A DNA stretch of 64,000 nt from Desulfosoma sp. (GCA_037481875.1 JBBFKY010000006.1:151383-215382); one strand, 5' to 3'. Positions 31,155 through 44,077 are shown, numbered from the stretch's first letter. Notes: generated by a model not told the origin, from the sequence alone. Made by a program: numbers and translations.

Positions 31155-31298
31155 TGGTTCGAAACGGTCTTCGATGCAGCGGTTTGAGAGGATTTCGGAC
31201 ATCTTGTGGTAGCGGTTGGGTTTGCCCTTGACAAAAAGCCCTGCCTTTGCTACTGATGCGCGGCGCTTTCGGGAAGACCTTTTTGAAAGCGCCTCCAT

Positions 31299-31374
31299 TC
31301 CCCGGTAGCTCAATCGGCAGAGCGGGTGGCTGTTAACCACTAGGTTGGCGGTTCGAGTCCGTCCCGGGGAGCCA
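31299..31374 (+). tRNA. tRNA-Asn (anticodon GTT)
   Basis: The acceptor stem TCCCCGG (31299-31305) pairs with CCGGGGA (31364-31370), and GCCA is encoded. The anticodon loop CTGTTAA gives GTT, and the T arm is GGCGGTTCGAGTCCGTC. It is the last core-type gene before the accessory region, a usual position for an island attachment site. Confidence 0.97.
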
Positions 31375-31413
31375 AGAATTCATCCGTGAATTTCAGCGGT
31401 TTTTCGCGAACGT

Positions 31414-31445
31414 AAGACCCCGTGGGGTGATCCCTTCGGGGTCTT
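31414..31445 (+). terminator. Possible terminator after tRNA-Asn
   Basis: AAGACCCC (31414-31421) pairs with GGGGTCTT (31438-31445), followed by a short T-rich run. From here to 31789 (about 340 bases) I see no supported gene. Confidence 0.5.
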
Positions 31446-31789
31446 GTCGTTTCCGGCATGACCGTGCCGCCTGACGCCCGCGAGCTCATTGACCCGATTC
31501 GACATGACTTCCCGCCGATTTGCGCCAATCGCATACCGAGCCGCTGCAATGTAGCGCTAGTTGAAGACCCTGAGGCGTTTACGGAAAGAAGCTTTACTGC
31601 TCCGTGCCCGCGCGAAGCCTTCATTCGCGAGTTAGCGGAAGTTTGTCGTAAAAGAGCCCACACTGACCGATTTTAGTCCAGTAAGTCCCTCAAAACACGT
31701 CGCTGAAGGGGGCACAATCTGATTTTAGGGGTGCACAAGGAGGCCGTTGAAGAGGTTCGCTTTCATCATCCGGAACCTGACACCTAGCA

Positions 31790-32332
31790 ATGAATCCAAC
31801 AGAACCCTCGAACGCAAACACAAACGGAATGCTAAGACTCTTCGTCCACGGCATACCGAAGCACGGTTTCTGGAACCACGACCGCTTCTGCCGAGGCGTC
31901 TTGACCGTGGATGACGTCGTGGTCCGCGGCCGCCTCTTCGAGACACCCTCCGGAATCCCCGTCCTGATTGTTCCGGAGGAGGACATCCTCACCGTCGGGA
32001 CCAACAATCCGCCCGCCGACGCGGCCACGCAAGCGCGCGTCGTGGCCCACACGCCCAATCCCGAGTTAATCCCCAACCGGCCTCCGAAGAAGGGCACAGG
32101 CCCGCCCTGGGGGCCCGTGTACGGGGAGCTTCTGAGCTTCGACGACCCAGAGACCCGCCTTCCGGCCATTGACCGACTGGAGGGATTTCATCCCGACGGC
32201 CCCTGCCTGTACCGGCGCATCCTGACTTCGGCGCAGGTCCACGGAATCGTGGTTCCGGCATGGCTCTATGTTGCTGATGTAACTGAATATCTCGGTTTCA
32301 ATCCGCTTCCGTCAGGCAAATGGCGATCGTGA
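31790..32332 (+). CDS. Gamma-glutamylcyclotransferase-fold protein
   Basis: A 180-residue protein ending in a GGCT/AIG2-like domain: GPVYGELLSFDDPETRLPAIDRLEGFHPDGPCLYRRI, in which the glutamate of RLEGF is the expected catalytic residue, then AWLYVADV. Such enzymes cyclise gamma-glutamyl peptides or amines. The N-terminal ~80 residues are less typical. It is the first gene past tRNA-Asn, separate from the RM operon. Confidence 0.7.
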   Translation: MNPTEPSNANTNGMLRLFVHGIPKHGFWNHDRFCRGVLTVDDVVVRGRLFETPSGIPVLIVPEEDILTVGTNNPPADAATQARVVAHTPNPELIPNRPPKKGTGPPWGPVYGELLSFDDPETRLPAIDRLEGFHPDGPCLYRRILTSAQVHGIVVPAWLYVADVTEYLGFNPLPSGKWRS

Positions 32333-32448
32333 AAGCCGACTCGATCAACCCACGGATTTCCTTTGCTTTTCTCTTGCCAACGATATAACATACGTCATTA
32401 AATTCGAGCAGGAGCCGTAGTCTGTTATTCAGACGAGAGGTGCAGCGA

Positions 32449-32679
32449 ACGGACACAGACGGTCGAAGTCTTTCGGCATTGGTAAAAGAGATACGACGTG
32501 AGCTTTCCTTGAGCCAGGAAGACCTGGCGCGGCAGCTCGGCGTCAGTTAAGCGACCGTCAACCGATGGGAGAACGGTCTATCCGAGCCTGCCAAGCTCGC
32601 AAAGACCCAACTGTAGAGCTTTTGTAAGAAGATATCCGGTCAGGGCAAGTTGACGTTTCCGGAGGGTGAGCACAGATGA
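32449..32679 (+). pseudogene. HTH (XRE-type) regulator with two in-frame stops
   Basis: One frame reads an XRE-like helix-turn-helix: VKEIRRELSLSQEDLARQLGVS, then TAA (32548-32550), then ATVNRWENGLSEPAKLAKTQL, then TAG (32614-32616), then [20 protein letters not shown] and TGA. The expected ATG is ACG. Frame and homology are preserved across both stops, so decay is by point mutation. Its end overlaps the next small gene as ATGA. A related copy at 53399 stops at the same codon. It was probably the local regulator of the RM operon. Confidence 0.75.
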
Positions 32680-32801
32680 CGAGCGAACTCGAAAAACATA
32701 AACCACCGCTGGCACTTAAACAGATTGAGGAATTGGCCCGGGCTCTGGGCGAGCGGGGCAAGTGCCTCTTACAGGAATTCTTCCCCGGAGAGGAGAGCTG
32801 A
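32676..32801 (+). CDS. Small 41-residue protein upstream of hsdM
   Basis: ATG 32676 overlaps the TGA of the HTH pseudogene and the frame ends one base before hsdM's ATG. The product is hydrophilic and helical ([21 protein letters not shown]). Its tight fit between regulator and methylase suggests a genuine small operon gene, function unknown. Confidence 0.5.
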   Translation: MTSELEKHKPPLALKQIEELARALGERGKCLLQEFFPGEES

Positions 32802-32802
32802 C

Positions 32803-34355
<1,553 letters not shown>

Positions 34356-34359
<4 letters not shown>

Positions 34360-36053
34360 CGCCGGAACAGCTTCAAGAGCTTCTTCAGTGTGGCGAGGCG
34401 CTGGACGTTGAGTTCAAAGGAGAAGAGCGCAATGCTCTCTCGGACAACGAGTTGGTGGAAGCCATTGTGTGCCTAGCGAACCGTTCGGCCAGCACCCCCG
34501 GCTGGCTCCTCATTGGGGTCGAGGATGACGGGCGCGTGACCGGTGCCCGCCCCAGACAAGAATCTGGTCGCACCGATCCCTTACGGCTTGCTGCACTCAT
34601 CGCCAATCGCACGCGTCCATCGCTGAGCGTTCGTGTTTTCGTCGTGCCTTGGGAAGACAAAGAGGTTTTAGCCATCGAAGTGCCTACATCTCCAACCCCC
34701 GTGGCTACCACAGGCGGGAAGTATCTCCGCCGCGCCTTGGGCAGTGATGGCAAACCCTGCTGCGTCCCGATGTACTTCCACGAAATGCACGCGCGGCAAG
34801 CAGACCGGGGCGTTGAGGACTACTCGGCTCTGGTGATACCCGAGGCCCGCTGGGGGGATTTAGATCCGCTGGCATTTGAGCGCTTTCGCCGGAGTATCCG
34901 CGAACGCCGAAACGGCGACGTGACGCTCCTCCAGCTCTCCGACTTAGATCTAGCCAAGGCGCTGGGAGCGGTGGAAGCCAACGACCAAGTCCACGCCATT
35001 CGGGTGCTAGGCCTTTTGCTCTTTGGCAAGGAAGAGGCGCTGCGACGGCTCCTCCCTACCCACGAAGTTGCCTTCCAAGTTCTCAAGGGGCAAAAAGTGG
35101 AGGTCAACGACTTTTTCCGCTGGCCGCTCCTGCGCGTCCTGGAAGAGTTCGAACAGCGCTTTGCCGCTCGGAACCGAGAAGAGGAAATCCAGGTAGGACT
35201 TTTCCGGATCGGTGTTCCGGATTATTCTCCGGCGGCTTTTCGAGAGGGATTGGCCAATGCGCTGGTGCATCGCGACTATACTCGTCTTGGGGCTGTGCAC
35301 GTGCAATGGCACCCTGACCACATGGAAATCTCAAACCCAGGCGGATTCCCCTAGGGTGTCAGGTTGGACAACTTGCTGGTGACGCAGCCTCGGCCGCGTA
35401 ACCCCTTGCTCGCCGACGCATTCAAGCGGGCGTGCATCGTCGAGCGCACCGCCCGGGGCATCGATACCATCTTTTACGAGCAGCTACGCAATGGCCGGCC
35501 CGTGCCGTCTTATGAACGCAGCAATGAAAGCGGGGTGGTGCTCCTTCTCCCAGGCGGCGAGGCCAATCTCGATTTTGTTCGTCTGGTAGTTGAGGAATCC
35601 CGAGCCGGACGTGGACTTGGACTGGATGACCTGCTCATCCTGAATGCCCTTTGGCAGGACCGGCGTCTGACCACCGAGGAAGCTGTGTGTTTCACCCAGA
35701 AACCGGCAGCCGAAGTCAGGGCTGTGCTCAACCGCCTCGTGGAAATGGGTCTTATTGAGGCGCGGGGCGAGCGCAAGGGGCGCTCTTGGCACCTTTCGGC
35801 CACCACCTACCGCCGCCTAGGCAAGCCTGCGGCTTATGTGCGCCAGCGGGGCTTCGAACCGCTGCAGCAGGAGCAGATGGTACTGCAGTATGTGGAAAAG
35901 CACAGGCGTATCACGCGCAAGGTGGCGGCGGAGCTGTGCCGGATCGGCCCGTACCAAGCGACGCGTTTGCTAGCCAGGCTCGTTGAGGATGGACGCCTCA
36001 TCCGTCACGGCGAGCGAAAGGCGGCCAGATATGAGCGGGGGCAAAAAATATGA
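34356..36053 (+). pseudogene. AlbA_2/Schlafen-like ATPase with a single in-frame TAG
   Basis: One frame continues from ATG 34356 (overlapping the hsdM stop) to TGA 36051-36053, broken only by TAG at 35352-35354. The upstream part has an AlbA_2 (divergent AAA-4/Schlafen-like) domain (DVEFKGEERNALSDNELVEAI, GWLLIGVEDDG) and a GHKL-type ATPase region (AFREGLANALVHRDYT, NPGGFP). Beyond the stop GVRLDNLL, RPRNPLLADAFKR and RTARGIDTIFYEQLR continue the same family, then winged-helix segments follow. The expected GFPEGV points to GAG changed to TAG. Without suppression only a 332-residue N-terminal piece is made. Confidence 0.85.
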
Positions 36054-36095
36054 GCGCGCTCATAAGTTTTGGAGAACCGCTCATATATTTGAGCG
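36029..36095. promoter_or_regulatory. Cluster of TATGAGCG boxes, possible operator
   Basis: ATATGAGCG occurs at 36029 and 36048, its complement CGCTCATAT at 36078, and ATTTGAGCG at 36087. The second copy forms a perfect 14-base palindrome ATGAGCGCGCTCAT (36050-36063). The boxes cover the end of the Schlafen-like gene and precede mntA, so they could bind a regulator such as its winged-helix domain (inference). Confidence 0.4.
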
Positions 36096-36160
36096 CCGTC
36101 GATAAAAATGCACGTGTGCGTTTATTTGTGCGGTGCGTGTGTTTCTCGGCAGGTACGGGG

Positions 36161-36235
36161 TGGCAGCAGGCCGAGGCCGCGCGGCTGGATGCGGCCATCG
36201 CTAGGAACCTCAAGGAGCTGGGCTATGACCTTTGA
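36161..36235 (+). repeat. hsdM 3'-end remnant, copy 1
   Basis: Translates as [24 protein letters not shown] then stop, matching the C-terminus expected for HsdM (compare [20 protein letters not shown] at the end of hsdM). It is detached from any hsdM and overlaps the start of mntA. Confidence 0.75.
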
Positions 36236-36512
36236 GCAGCTAATGGAGAGACGGGAGGAGATCCTGCGGATCGCCGCCAAGCACGGCGCCCGCAACGTGC
36301 GCGTGTTTGGCTCTGTGGCCCGCGGCGAAGCGGACGAGGAAAGCGACATCGATCTCATTGTCGAATTCGAGCCCGGACGCAGCCTGCTCGACCACGCGGC
36401 GCTCTGGCTCGAACTGCAGGAGCTGCTCGGCCGCAAGGTGGACGTGGTGAGCGATCGCGGCATCAAGCCCCGCATCCGGGATCGGGTGCTCAAGGAGGCC
36501 GTGCCCCTATGA
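36225..36512 (+). CDS. mntA: MntA-family nucleotidyltransferase antitoxin, copy 1
   Basis: A 95-residue minimal nucleotidyltransferase. The GSX10DXD motif is complete: [15 protein letters not shown] (residues 29-43). In characterised pairs MntA AMPylates and neutralises the HepT RNase. ATG 36225 lies inside the hsdM 3' remnant and the stop overlaps hepT as ATGA. Close to the second copy at 36924 in sequence. Confidence 0.92.
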   Translation: MTFEQLMERREEILRIAAKHGARNVRVFGSVARGEADEESDIDLIVEFEPGRSLLDHAALWLELQELLGRKVDVVSDRGIKPRIRDRVLKEAVPL

Positions 36513-36847
36513 GAGACCCGAAGGAGCGCCTGCGGGACATCCTGGATGCCATCGCTCGGATCGAGCGCTACGCCTCCCGAGGCCGCGAGGCCTTCGAGCA
36601 GGACGAGCTCATCCAGGTCTGGATCTTCCACCACATTCAGATCATCGGTGAGGCGGCGGCCAACCTGGGCCGGACCTTTCACGAGGCGCACCCTGAGGTT
36701 CCCTGGTCTCAGATCGTCGCCATGCGCAACGTGCTGGTTCACGAGTACTTCGGAGTAGACCTCGGGGAGGTCTGGAAGACCGTGGAGCGCGATCTGCCCG
36801 CTTTCAAGGGCGCCGTCGAGGCGCTCCTGCGGCAGCTGGAGGAGTAG
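36509..36847 (+). CDS. hepT: HepT-family HEPN toxin, copy 1
   Basis: A 112-residue HEPN protein with the RX4HXY nuclease motif RNVLVHEY (Arg73, His78, Tyr80), the active form in HepT RNase toxins that cut tRNA or mRNA. It starts [21 protein letters not shown] and is coupled to mntA by ATGA. All key residues are present, so the module may be active. Confidence 0.92.
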   Translation: MRDPKERLRDILDAIARIERYASRGREAFEQDELIQVWIFHHIQIIGEAAANLGRTFHEAHPEVPWSQIVAMRNVLVHEYFGVDLGEVWKTVERDLPAFKGAVEALLRQLEE

Positions 36848-36877
36848 ACATGAGATCCGTCGCGTGCGCTGGTGGCT

Positions 36878-36934
36878 GACAGGTCAGACGCCGCCATTGT
36901 CAAGAACCTTAAGGAGCTGGGCTATGACCCTTGA
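36878..36934 (+). repeat. hsdM 3'-end remnant, copy 2
   Basis: Translates as [18 protein letters not shown] then stop, a shorter copy of the hsdM C-terminal segment. It overlaps the start of the second mntA exactly as copy 1 does for the first. Confidence 0.7.
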
Positions 36935-37214
36935 GCAGTTGCTGAAGGAGAAACGGGACGAGATCCTGCAGATTGCCGCCAAGCACGGCGCCCACAACGT
37001 GCGCGTGTTTGGCTCTGTAGCCCGCGGCGAAGCGGACGAGGAAAGCGACATCGACCTGGTTGTCGAATTCGAACCGGGACGCAGCCTGTTCGATCTTGGG
37101 GGGCTCCAATACGAACTGGAGCGCCTGGTGGGACGCCGGGTGGACGTGGTGACCGAGCGCGGCCTCAAGGCGCGCGTCCGCGACCGGGTGCTCAAGGAGG
37201 CTGTGCCCCTATGA
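36924..37214 (+). CDS. mntA: MntA-family nucleotidyltransferase antitoxin, copy 2
   Basis: A 96-residue MNT protein with the same [15 protein letters not shown] motif as copy 1. The C-terminal helix region differs ([16 protein letters not shown]), so partner specificity may differ. ATGA-coupled to the second hepT. It begins within hsdM remnant 2. Confidence 0.92.
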   Translation: MTLEQLLKEKRDEILQIAAKHGAHNVRVFGSVARGEADEESDIDLVVEFEPGRSLFDLGGLQYELERLVGRRVDVVTERGLKARVRDRVLKEAVPL

Positions 37215-37552
37215 GAGACCCGAAGGAGCGCCTGCGGGACATTCTGGAAGCTATTGCCGCCATCGAGCGCCACCTCCGGGGCAGGGCAGAGTTCGAGAGC
37301 GACGAGTTGCTGCAGGGATGGTTCATACGCAACCTACAGATCATTGGCGAGGCGGCCCGTGCCCTGCCGGAGGACGTGCGCGCGCTCGCTCCGGACATCG
37401 AGTGGACGAAGATGATCGGGATGCGCAACGTCTTAGTGCATGGATACTTCGAAATCGACACCGAGATTGTCTGGCAAGCCGCGAGCCGCGACGCTCCTGC
37501 GCTCAGGCCGCATGTCGAGGGGCTCCTGCGGCAGCTGGAGGGGCAGGAATGA
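37211..37552 (+). CDS. hepT: HepT-family HEPN toxin, copy 2
   Basis: A 113-residue HEPN protein with RX4HXY as RNVLVHGY (Arg72, His77, Tyr79). The N-terminus is nearly identical to copy 1 while the middle diverges, suggesting an old duplication or independent arrival rather than a recent tandem copy. It ends just before hsdM remnant 3. Confidence 0.91.
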   Translation: MRDPKERLRDILEAIAAIERHLRGRAEFESDELLQGWFIRNLQIIGEAARALPEDVRALAPDIEWTKMIGMRNVLVHGYFEIDTEIVWQAASRDAPALRPHVEGLLRQLEGQE

Positions 37553-37569
37553 ATCCGGTCCGGACCGCT

Positions 37570-37636
37570 GGCAAGCAGCAGTCCGAGGCGGCAGAGCTGG
37601 ATGCGGCGATCGTCAGGAACATGGAGGAGCTTGGGT

Positions 37637-37647
<11 letters not shown>
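37570..37647 (+). repeat. hsdM 3'-end remnant, copy 3
   Basis: Translates as [25 protein letters not shown] then stop, the most complete copy, overlapping the start of hsdS as a true hsdM end would. This suggests it was the original hsdM-hsdS junction. Confidence 0.75.
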
Positions 37648-38961
<1,314 letters not shown>

Positions 38962-38965
<4 letters not shown>

Positions 38966-39858
38966 CTAGCCTAGGCGTCACGCACGTCGGTTTCAGCGAC
39001 GAGTCCAATTGGAACAAGGGGCGCTTCAGAAGCCTGGGATTGGTAACGGTACCGGTTGATGCCTTGGATGATCTTAACAGGGAGTTAAATGATGTTCTTG
39101 TCCAATCAACTATTAGCGAGTTCAAATGGGCGAAGCTTCGCCAGGCGAGAGAGCGGTTCTGCGCCCAGAGGATGTGTGACTTCACGATAAAACATGCGCT
39201 TAATCGAAGACTCCGGGTAGATGTCATGATATGGGATATCCAAGATAGCCGCCATGACATACCCGGCCGCGACGATATCGCCAACCTTCAGCGGATGTAC
39301 TATCACCTCTTTCGTAACGTTCTGCGGAGCCGATGGCCAGACGACGCAGTGTGGCGGCTTCATCCCGACGAACACACCGCGATGGACTGGAAGACCCTAC
39401 AGGACTGCCTTGATAATGTCGCTGATCGCCTGGAAGTCGAACGATCGGTTTTCACCGCAGGTCAGTTTCGTATCGGACTCCGCCGTGAGTTCGGCTTGGA
39501 AGAGATAAGCTCGGTTTCGTCTCAAGAACAACCACTGCTTCAGCTAGCAGACCTTTTCGCGGGCATGGCAGTGTTCTCAAGATATCAGTTCGATGCTTAT
39601 CAGAAGTGGCTGGTTGTGAGGGAACCGCAACTTCGGCTTTTTGACGATTGCAACGAGTCATCGGATGCGTCGCCTAGCTCTATGGAGAGGTTTTTGGTGT
39701 TGCAACATCTCGACGAAGGCTGCAAGAAGCGCAAACTTGGGGTGAGCCTAAGGCGAAAGCGGGGCCTGTGGACTCCCGACCCGAAGAATCCCATCAACTT
39801 CTGGATGTACGAGCCGCAGCACCCAGAAGATAAGGCTCCTACAAAGGTGCAACGATGA
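38962..39858 (+). CDS. DUF3800 family protein (RNase H-like)
   Basis: A 298-residue DUF3800 member, a family with a predicted RNase H-like fold often found with RM and other defence genes. It carries an early acidic motif GFSDESNW and, late, [10 protein letters not shown], both characteristic. ATG 38962 overlaps the hsdS stop, and its own stop overlaps the next start, so it is fully embedded in the RM operon. Its activity is unknown. Confidence 0.85.
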
Positions 39859-40094
39859 AAACATTGTTTACCGAATCCGACGTCGAATCCGCCGCCCTCG
39901 CCTGGCTGCAGGCTATCGGCTGGCGGGCCGTGCATGGCCGCGACATCGCCCCCGATGCACCGGGACCCGAGCGGCGCGACTACGGTGAGGTGGTGCTGGC
40001 GCAGCGGTTGCGCGATGCGCTGCTGCCCAAGCTGATCTCCGGCAAGTTGCGGGTGAAGGATGCGGAGCGGTTTCTGAAGGAGCGCGGGTTATGA
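39855..40094 (+). pseudogene. Chimera: HsdR N-terminus joined to HsdS C-terminus
   Basis: 79 residues. Residues 1-48 ([26 protein letters not shown]) match the start of HsdR at 40741 in pattern but not closely in sequence, so they come from a different hsdR. Residues ~49-79 ([23 protein letters not shown]) match the end of HsdS almost base for base (40008-40094 versus 38879-38965). The join is at shared RLRDAL/TLRDAL. It is probably a recombination product; expression is possible but function is not. Confidence 0.8.
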
Positions 40095-40744
40095 AATATG
40101 ATCCGCAGAAACATCATGGCCGTTCTATCCGCCTGCAGGGATAAGATTATTCGCACCCGAGCGCGTATTTCGTTACCATATGCACCCAGGATCGGTCGTG
40201 CCTGTTCGGCGAGGTGGTGGATGGAAACATGCGGTTGAACGAGGCGGGGCGGATGGTAAAAAAATGGTGGGCGGAATTGAATCGCAAATTTCCAAACGTA
40301 CAAACCGATGAATACATTGTTATGCCCAACCATTTCCACGGTATTATCGTGATAACCCCCGTAGGGGCAGACCTGTGTGTCTGCCCCAATAATTTGGGCG
40401 CACACGCAGGTGCGCCCCTACCGGGTGCACCCGTTGGGGGCGCGACCGTCCCGTCATTAGGGCAGACACGTAGGTCTGCCCCAACGTGTGCGCCCCTACC
40501 GGAAATCGTCCAATGGTTTAAAACGATGACGACCAATGGGTATATCCCCGGCGTTAAAACATCGGGTTGGCTGCCCGTAAACGGCCGCCTATGGCAACGC
40601 AATTATTACGAACACGTTATCCGCACCGAGGATGCGCTGAACCGTATCCCGCAATACATTCTCGACAACCCTGCCCGCTGGGCATTCGATCGGGAGAATC
40701 CCCAATCCCTCGCACCAGAACCGGAGAACGTATGGGCGCAATGA
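40091..40744 (+). pseudogene. REP-associated tyrosine transposase (RAYT) with an early TAA
   Basis: From ATG 40091 (overlapping the chimera stop): HGRSIRLQG, TAA (40142-40144), then DYSHPSAYFVTICTQDR and the rest of a Y1/IS200-like RAYT. The HUH-type motif is MPNHFHGIIVI and the catalytic-tyrosine helix is [17 protein letters not shown], then [12 protein letters not shown]. The stop precedes both. Between them the frame translates a ~139-base block of palindromes (40361-40499). Its TGA overlaps the hsdR ATG. A shorter product could start at ATG 40214. Confidence 0.85.
40361..40499. repeat. Palindrome cluster translated inside the RAYT
   Basis: At least three imperfect palindromes in a row: GTAGGGGCAGACC...GTCTGCCCC, GGGCGCACACGCAGGTGCGCCCC-like, and GGGCAGACACGTAGGTCTGCCCC-like, ending CGCCCCTAC. 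The reading frame passes through all of them (translated VGADLCVCPNN, then GAHAGAPLPG). Confidence 0.75.
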
Positions 40745-43700
40745 CCGAATCCACCATCGAATCCGCTGCCCTTGATTGGCTGAAAGCCATGGGGTGGGAA
40801 ACCCTCTTCGGTCCGGACATCGCCCCCGGCATGCCCGCAGCGGAGCGCGAGAATTACCACCAAGTCGTGCTTGAATATCGGCTGCGGCAGGCGCTCCAGC
40901 GGCTCAACCCGCAGGTGCCGGCAGATGCGTTGGAGGAAGCCTTCCGCAAGCTGACCAGCCCCGACTCGCCGTCGCTCGTGGCGAACAACCACGCCATCCA
41001 CAAGTACCTGGTCGAGGGTGTGCCGGTCGAGTATCAGAGAAAAGACGGCTCGATCGGCGGCGATCTGGTCCGCGTGCTCGATTATGATGATCCTGAGAAC
41101 AACGAATTTCTCGCCGTGAATCAGTTCACCGTGGTCGAGAACCAACACGAACGACGGCCAGACTTGGTACTGTTCATCAACGGCCTGCCCATTGCGGTGA
41201 TGGAACTTAAGAACGCCGCCACCGAAAACGCCACAATCTGGTCGGCCTTCAACCAACTTCAGACCTATAAAATGCAGATTCCTTCGCTGTTTGTGTTCAA
41301 TGAGGCGATGGTGATTTCAGACGGCGTGGAGGCGCGAATCGGTACGCTTACGGCCACCGGCGAATGGTTCATGCCTTGGCGGACTATTGAAGGCGAAGAA
41401 CTGGCAGACAACCGGTTGCCTCAGCTTCAGGTCGTGATTGAGGGCGTGTTCGAGAAGCGCAGGTTTCTGGACTTGATCCGGCACTTTATTGTGTTCGAGG
41501 ATGTGGGCGGCGGTATTCTGGTCAAGAAGATGGCCGGGTATCACCAGTACCATGCCGTGAATGTGGCGGTGCAGGAGACGATTCGCGCCTGTGTGCCTCC
41601 CACTTCCCCTTGGGAGGTGCGAGAGAGCGAAGGAACCTATTTTTCCAAGAGTCCGAAAGACGCCAAGCTCGGTGACCGCCGTGTCGGTGTTGTGTGGCAC
41701 ACTCAGGGATCGGGCAAGAGCCTGACGATGGCGTTCTACGCCGGCAAAATCGTACTGCATCCAGCGATGGAAAACCCAACGCTGGTGGTGATCACTGACC
41801 GCAACGACCTGGACGACCAACTTTACGCCACGTTCGCTCGCTGTCACGAATTGCTTCGACAGCAGCCCGTGCAGGCCGCAAGCAGGGCACACCTGCGGGA
41901 GTTGCTGAAGACCGCTTCAGGAGGCGTCATTTTCACGACGGTTCACAAGTTCTTCCCGACCGATAGTGAAGATCGACACCCGCTGCTATCGGACCGCCGT
42001 AACATCGTCGTAATCGCTGACGAAGCGCATCGCAGCCAATACGACTTCATCGATGGGTTCGCGCGGCATATGCGCGAGGCATTGCCGAACGCCTCGTTCA
42101 TCGGGTTCACCGGCACCCCCATCGAACTTAACGACAAAAACACCCGTGCCGTCTTCGGCGACTACATCAGCATCTATGATATCGAGCGCGCAGTAAAAGA
42201 CGGAGCGACGGTGCCCATCTACTACGAAAGCCGACTCGCAAAATTAGATCTGCCCGAGGAACTGAAGCCGCGTATCGACGAGGAATTCGAAGAAGTTACC
42301 GAAGGTGAGGAAATCGAGCACAAGGAGAAGCTCAAGACCAAGTGGGCGCAACTCGAGGCATTGGTGGGCACGGAGAAGCGACTGAAGCTGATTGCCAAGG
42401 ATTTGGTAAAGCATTTCGAGCGACGGCTGGAGGCGATGGATGGCAAGGCGATGATTGTCTGCATGAGCCGTCGCATCTGTGTCGAACTCTACAAGGCCAT
42501 TACGGCGATCCGTCCGGACTGGCACGATGATGACGATCGCAAAGGAACCCTTAAAATCGTAATGACCGGCTCGGCATCGGACCCTGTTGAATGGCAGCCG
42601 CACATCCGCAACAAGTCGCGCCGCGAGGAGCTGGCAAAGCGCTTCAAGGACCCGAAGGATCCCTTCAAGGTGGTTATCGTCCGCGACATGTGGTTGACCG
42701 GGTTTGACGCCCCCTGCCTGCACACGATGTATGTAGACAAGCCGATGCGCGGCCACGGCCTGATGCAGGCGATTGCGCGGGTGAACCGTGTGTTCAAGGA
42801 CAAGCCGGGCGGGCTCGTGGTGGATTACCTTGGCCTTGCGCACGAGCTGAAACAGGCATTGGCTACCTATACGGAGAGCGGCGGCAAGGGCCGGACAGCC
42901 ATCGATCAGGAAGAGGCTGTGGCCGTCATGCTGGAGAAGTACGAGATCTGCTGCGGCATTTTCTTTGGTTTCGACTGGTCGATTTGGAAAACCAGCGGGC
43001 CTCAGGACCGGCTCTCGGTGCTTCCGGCAGCGCAGGAGCACGTCCTGGCCCAAGATGACGGCAAGAACCGGCTGGTGAGGGCGGTTGGCGAATTGTCGAA
43101 AGCGTTTGCGCTGGCCGTTCCGCATGAGAAGGCGTTGGAGATTCGGGACGATGTGGCCTTCTTCCAGGCGGTGAAGTCCGTGCTGACCAAGAGCACAAGA
43201 GACGATCGACGGAGCCCGGAAGAAATTGAACACGCTATCCGGCAGATCATCTCAAAGGCGGTGTCTTCGGATGAGGTTATCGATATCTTCGCTGCCGCTG
43301 GACTAAAGAAGCCGGACATCTCGATCCTGTCCGATGAGTTCCTGGCGGAAGTGCGCGGCATGCCGCAAAGGAACTTGGCGGTCGAGTTGCTGCGCAAGTT
43401 TTTGGAAGGCGAGATCAAGGCACGCGGAAGAAAGAACGTCGTCCAGGCCCGGTCGTTCGCAGAGCTCCTTGAGAATGCCATTAAGAAATACCAGAACCGG
43501 GCCATTGAGACAGCACAGGTGATCGAAGAATTAATCGCGTTGGCGAAGGAACTGCGCGAGGCGGACCGGCGAGGCGAGAAGTTGGGGCTCACCGAGGACG
43601 AGGTAGCCTTCTACGACGCGCTGGAGGCCAACGATAGCGCGGTAGCCGTCCTCGGCGATAAGACACTGCGGCTGATCGCTCAAGAACTTGTCAAAGCGGT

Positions 43701-43950
43701 GCGAAACAACATCACCATCGACTGGACCGTCAGGGAAAACGTCCGCGCCCAGATGCGGGTGATCATCAAGCGCATTCTTCGAAAATACGGCTATCCGCCG
43801 GACAAGCAGGCTCGCGCCACGGAGCTCGTTTTGGAACAGGCGGAAGTCCTCTGCAAGGATTGGACGGAAAAGAATGACCAACGAAGGAATAGCCAGATTC
43901 TTCCATTACGCGCGGCCCCACATTCGGGGCAACCCCGATGCCCAATTTGA
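40741..43950 (+). CDS. hsdR: Type I restriction endonuclease/translocase subunit
   Basis: About 1069 residues. PD-(D/E)xK nuclease core [19 protein letters not shown] (~140-160), superfamily 2 translocase motifs ([12 protein letters not shown]alker [18 protein letters not shown] box, [32 protein letters not shown]) and a C-terminal helical region. It translocates DNA and cuts at a distance when HsdS sites are unmethylated. The last ~20 residues (after CKDWTEK) look like out-of-frame translation, suggesting the native stop was lost. It appears otherwise intact. Confidence 0.95.
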   Translation: MTESTIESAALDWLKAMGWETLFGPDIAPGMPAAERENYHQVVLEYRLRQALQRLNPQVPADALEEAFRKLTSPDSPSLVANNHAIHKYLVEGVPVEYQRKDGSIGGDLVRVLDYDDPENNEFLAVNQFTVVENQHERRPDLVLFINGLPIAVMELKNAATENATIWSAFNQLQTYKMQIPSLFVFNEAMVISDGVEARIGTLTATGEWFMPWRTIEGEELADNRLPQLQVVIEGVFEKRRFLDLIRHFIVFEDVGGGILVKKMAGYHQYHAVNVAVQETIRACVPPTSPWEVRESEGTYFSKSPKDAKLGDRRVGVVWHTQGSGKSLTMAFYAGKIVLHPAMENPTLVVITDRNDLDDQLYATFARCHELLRQQPVQAASRAHLRELLKTASGGVIFTTVHKFFPTDSEDRHPLLSDRRNIVVIADEAHRSQYDFIDGFARHMREALPNASFIGFTGTPIELNDKNTRAVFGDYISIYDIERAVKDGATVPIYYESRLAKLDLPEELKPRIDEEFEEVTEGEEIEHKEKLKTKWAQLEALVGTEKRLKLIAKDLVKHFERRLEAMDGKAMIVCMSRRICVELYKAITAIRPDWHDDDDRKGTLKIVMTGSASDPVEWQPHIRNKSRREELAKRFKDPKDPFKVVIVRDMWLTGFDAPCLHTMYVDKPMRGHGLMQAIARVNRVFKDKPGGLVVDYLGLAHELKQALATYTESGGKGRTAIDQEEAVAVMLEKYEICCGIFFGFDWSIWKTSGPQDRLSVLPAAQEHVLAQDDGKNRLVRAVGELSKAFALAVPHEKALEIRDDVAFFQAVKSVLTKSTRDDRRSPEEIEHAIRQIISKAVSSDEVIDIFAAAGLKKPDISILSDEFLAEVRGMPQRNLAVELLRKFLEGEIKARGRKNVVQARSFAELLENAIKKYQNRAIETAQVIEELIALAKELREADRRGEKLGLTEDEVAFYDALEANDSAVAVLGDKTLRLIAQELVKAVRNNITIDWTVRENVRAQMRVIIKRILRKYGYPPDKQARATELVLEQAEVLCKDWTEKNDQRRNSQILPLRAAPHSGQPRCPI

Positions 43951-44056
43951 AACGCCTTCTCTCATCCGTCTGCTTCGAAACCGCCCAGCAGCAGAGGCAC
44001 TGCTCGCGGAACCAGGAGCACCTTATCTGGCAGGGCGACAAATGCCTCGTCCCTGA
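43874..44056 (+). pseudogene. Gene fragment after hsdR, truncated by an inserted element
   Basis: ATG 43874 overlaps the end of hsdR in another frame and reads [20 protein letters not shown] with plausible composition, ending 60 codons later just inside a repeat starting at 44052. I do not recognise the family. The repeat is also found where mrr is cut at 63948, so this looks like the intact 5' part of an interrupted gene. Confidence 0.45.
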
Positions 44057-44077
44057 ATCCGTGAGGTGTGGTGGAGC
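44052..44077. repeat. Element terminus shared with 63948
   Basis: CCTGAATCCGTGAGGTGTGG then TGGAGC: 25 of 26 bases identical to 63948-63973, after which the two sequences diverge. In both places an upstream reading frame is cut at the first bases. A likely end of the IS1380-type element whose transposase remnant lies at 44385-45210. Confidence 0.65.

Noticed and set aside
31340..31663. Minus-strand frame ending in tRNA-Asn sequence (APRDGLEPPT)
   Set aside because: The C-terminal peptide is the familiar translation of a tRNA gene in antisense; not a gene.
40361..40499. CRISPR array
   Set aside because: The repeats are palindromes of differing sequence without regular spacers and lie inside a transposase reading frame; no cas gene is near.
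42244..43233. 329-codon minus-strand frame opposite hsdR
   Set aside because: Shadow of hsdR with no homology.
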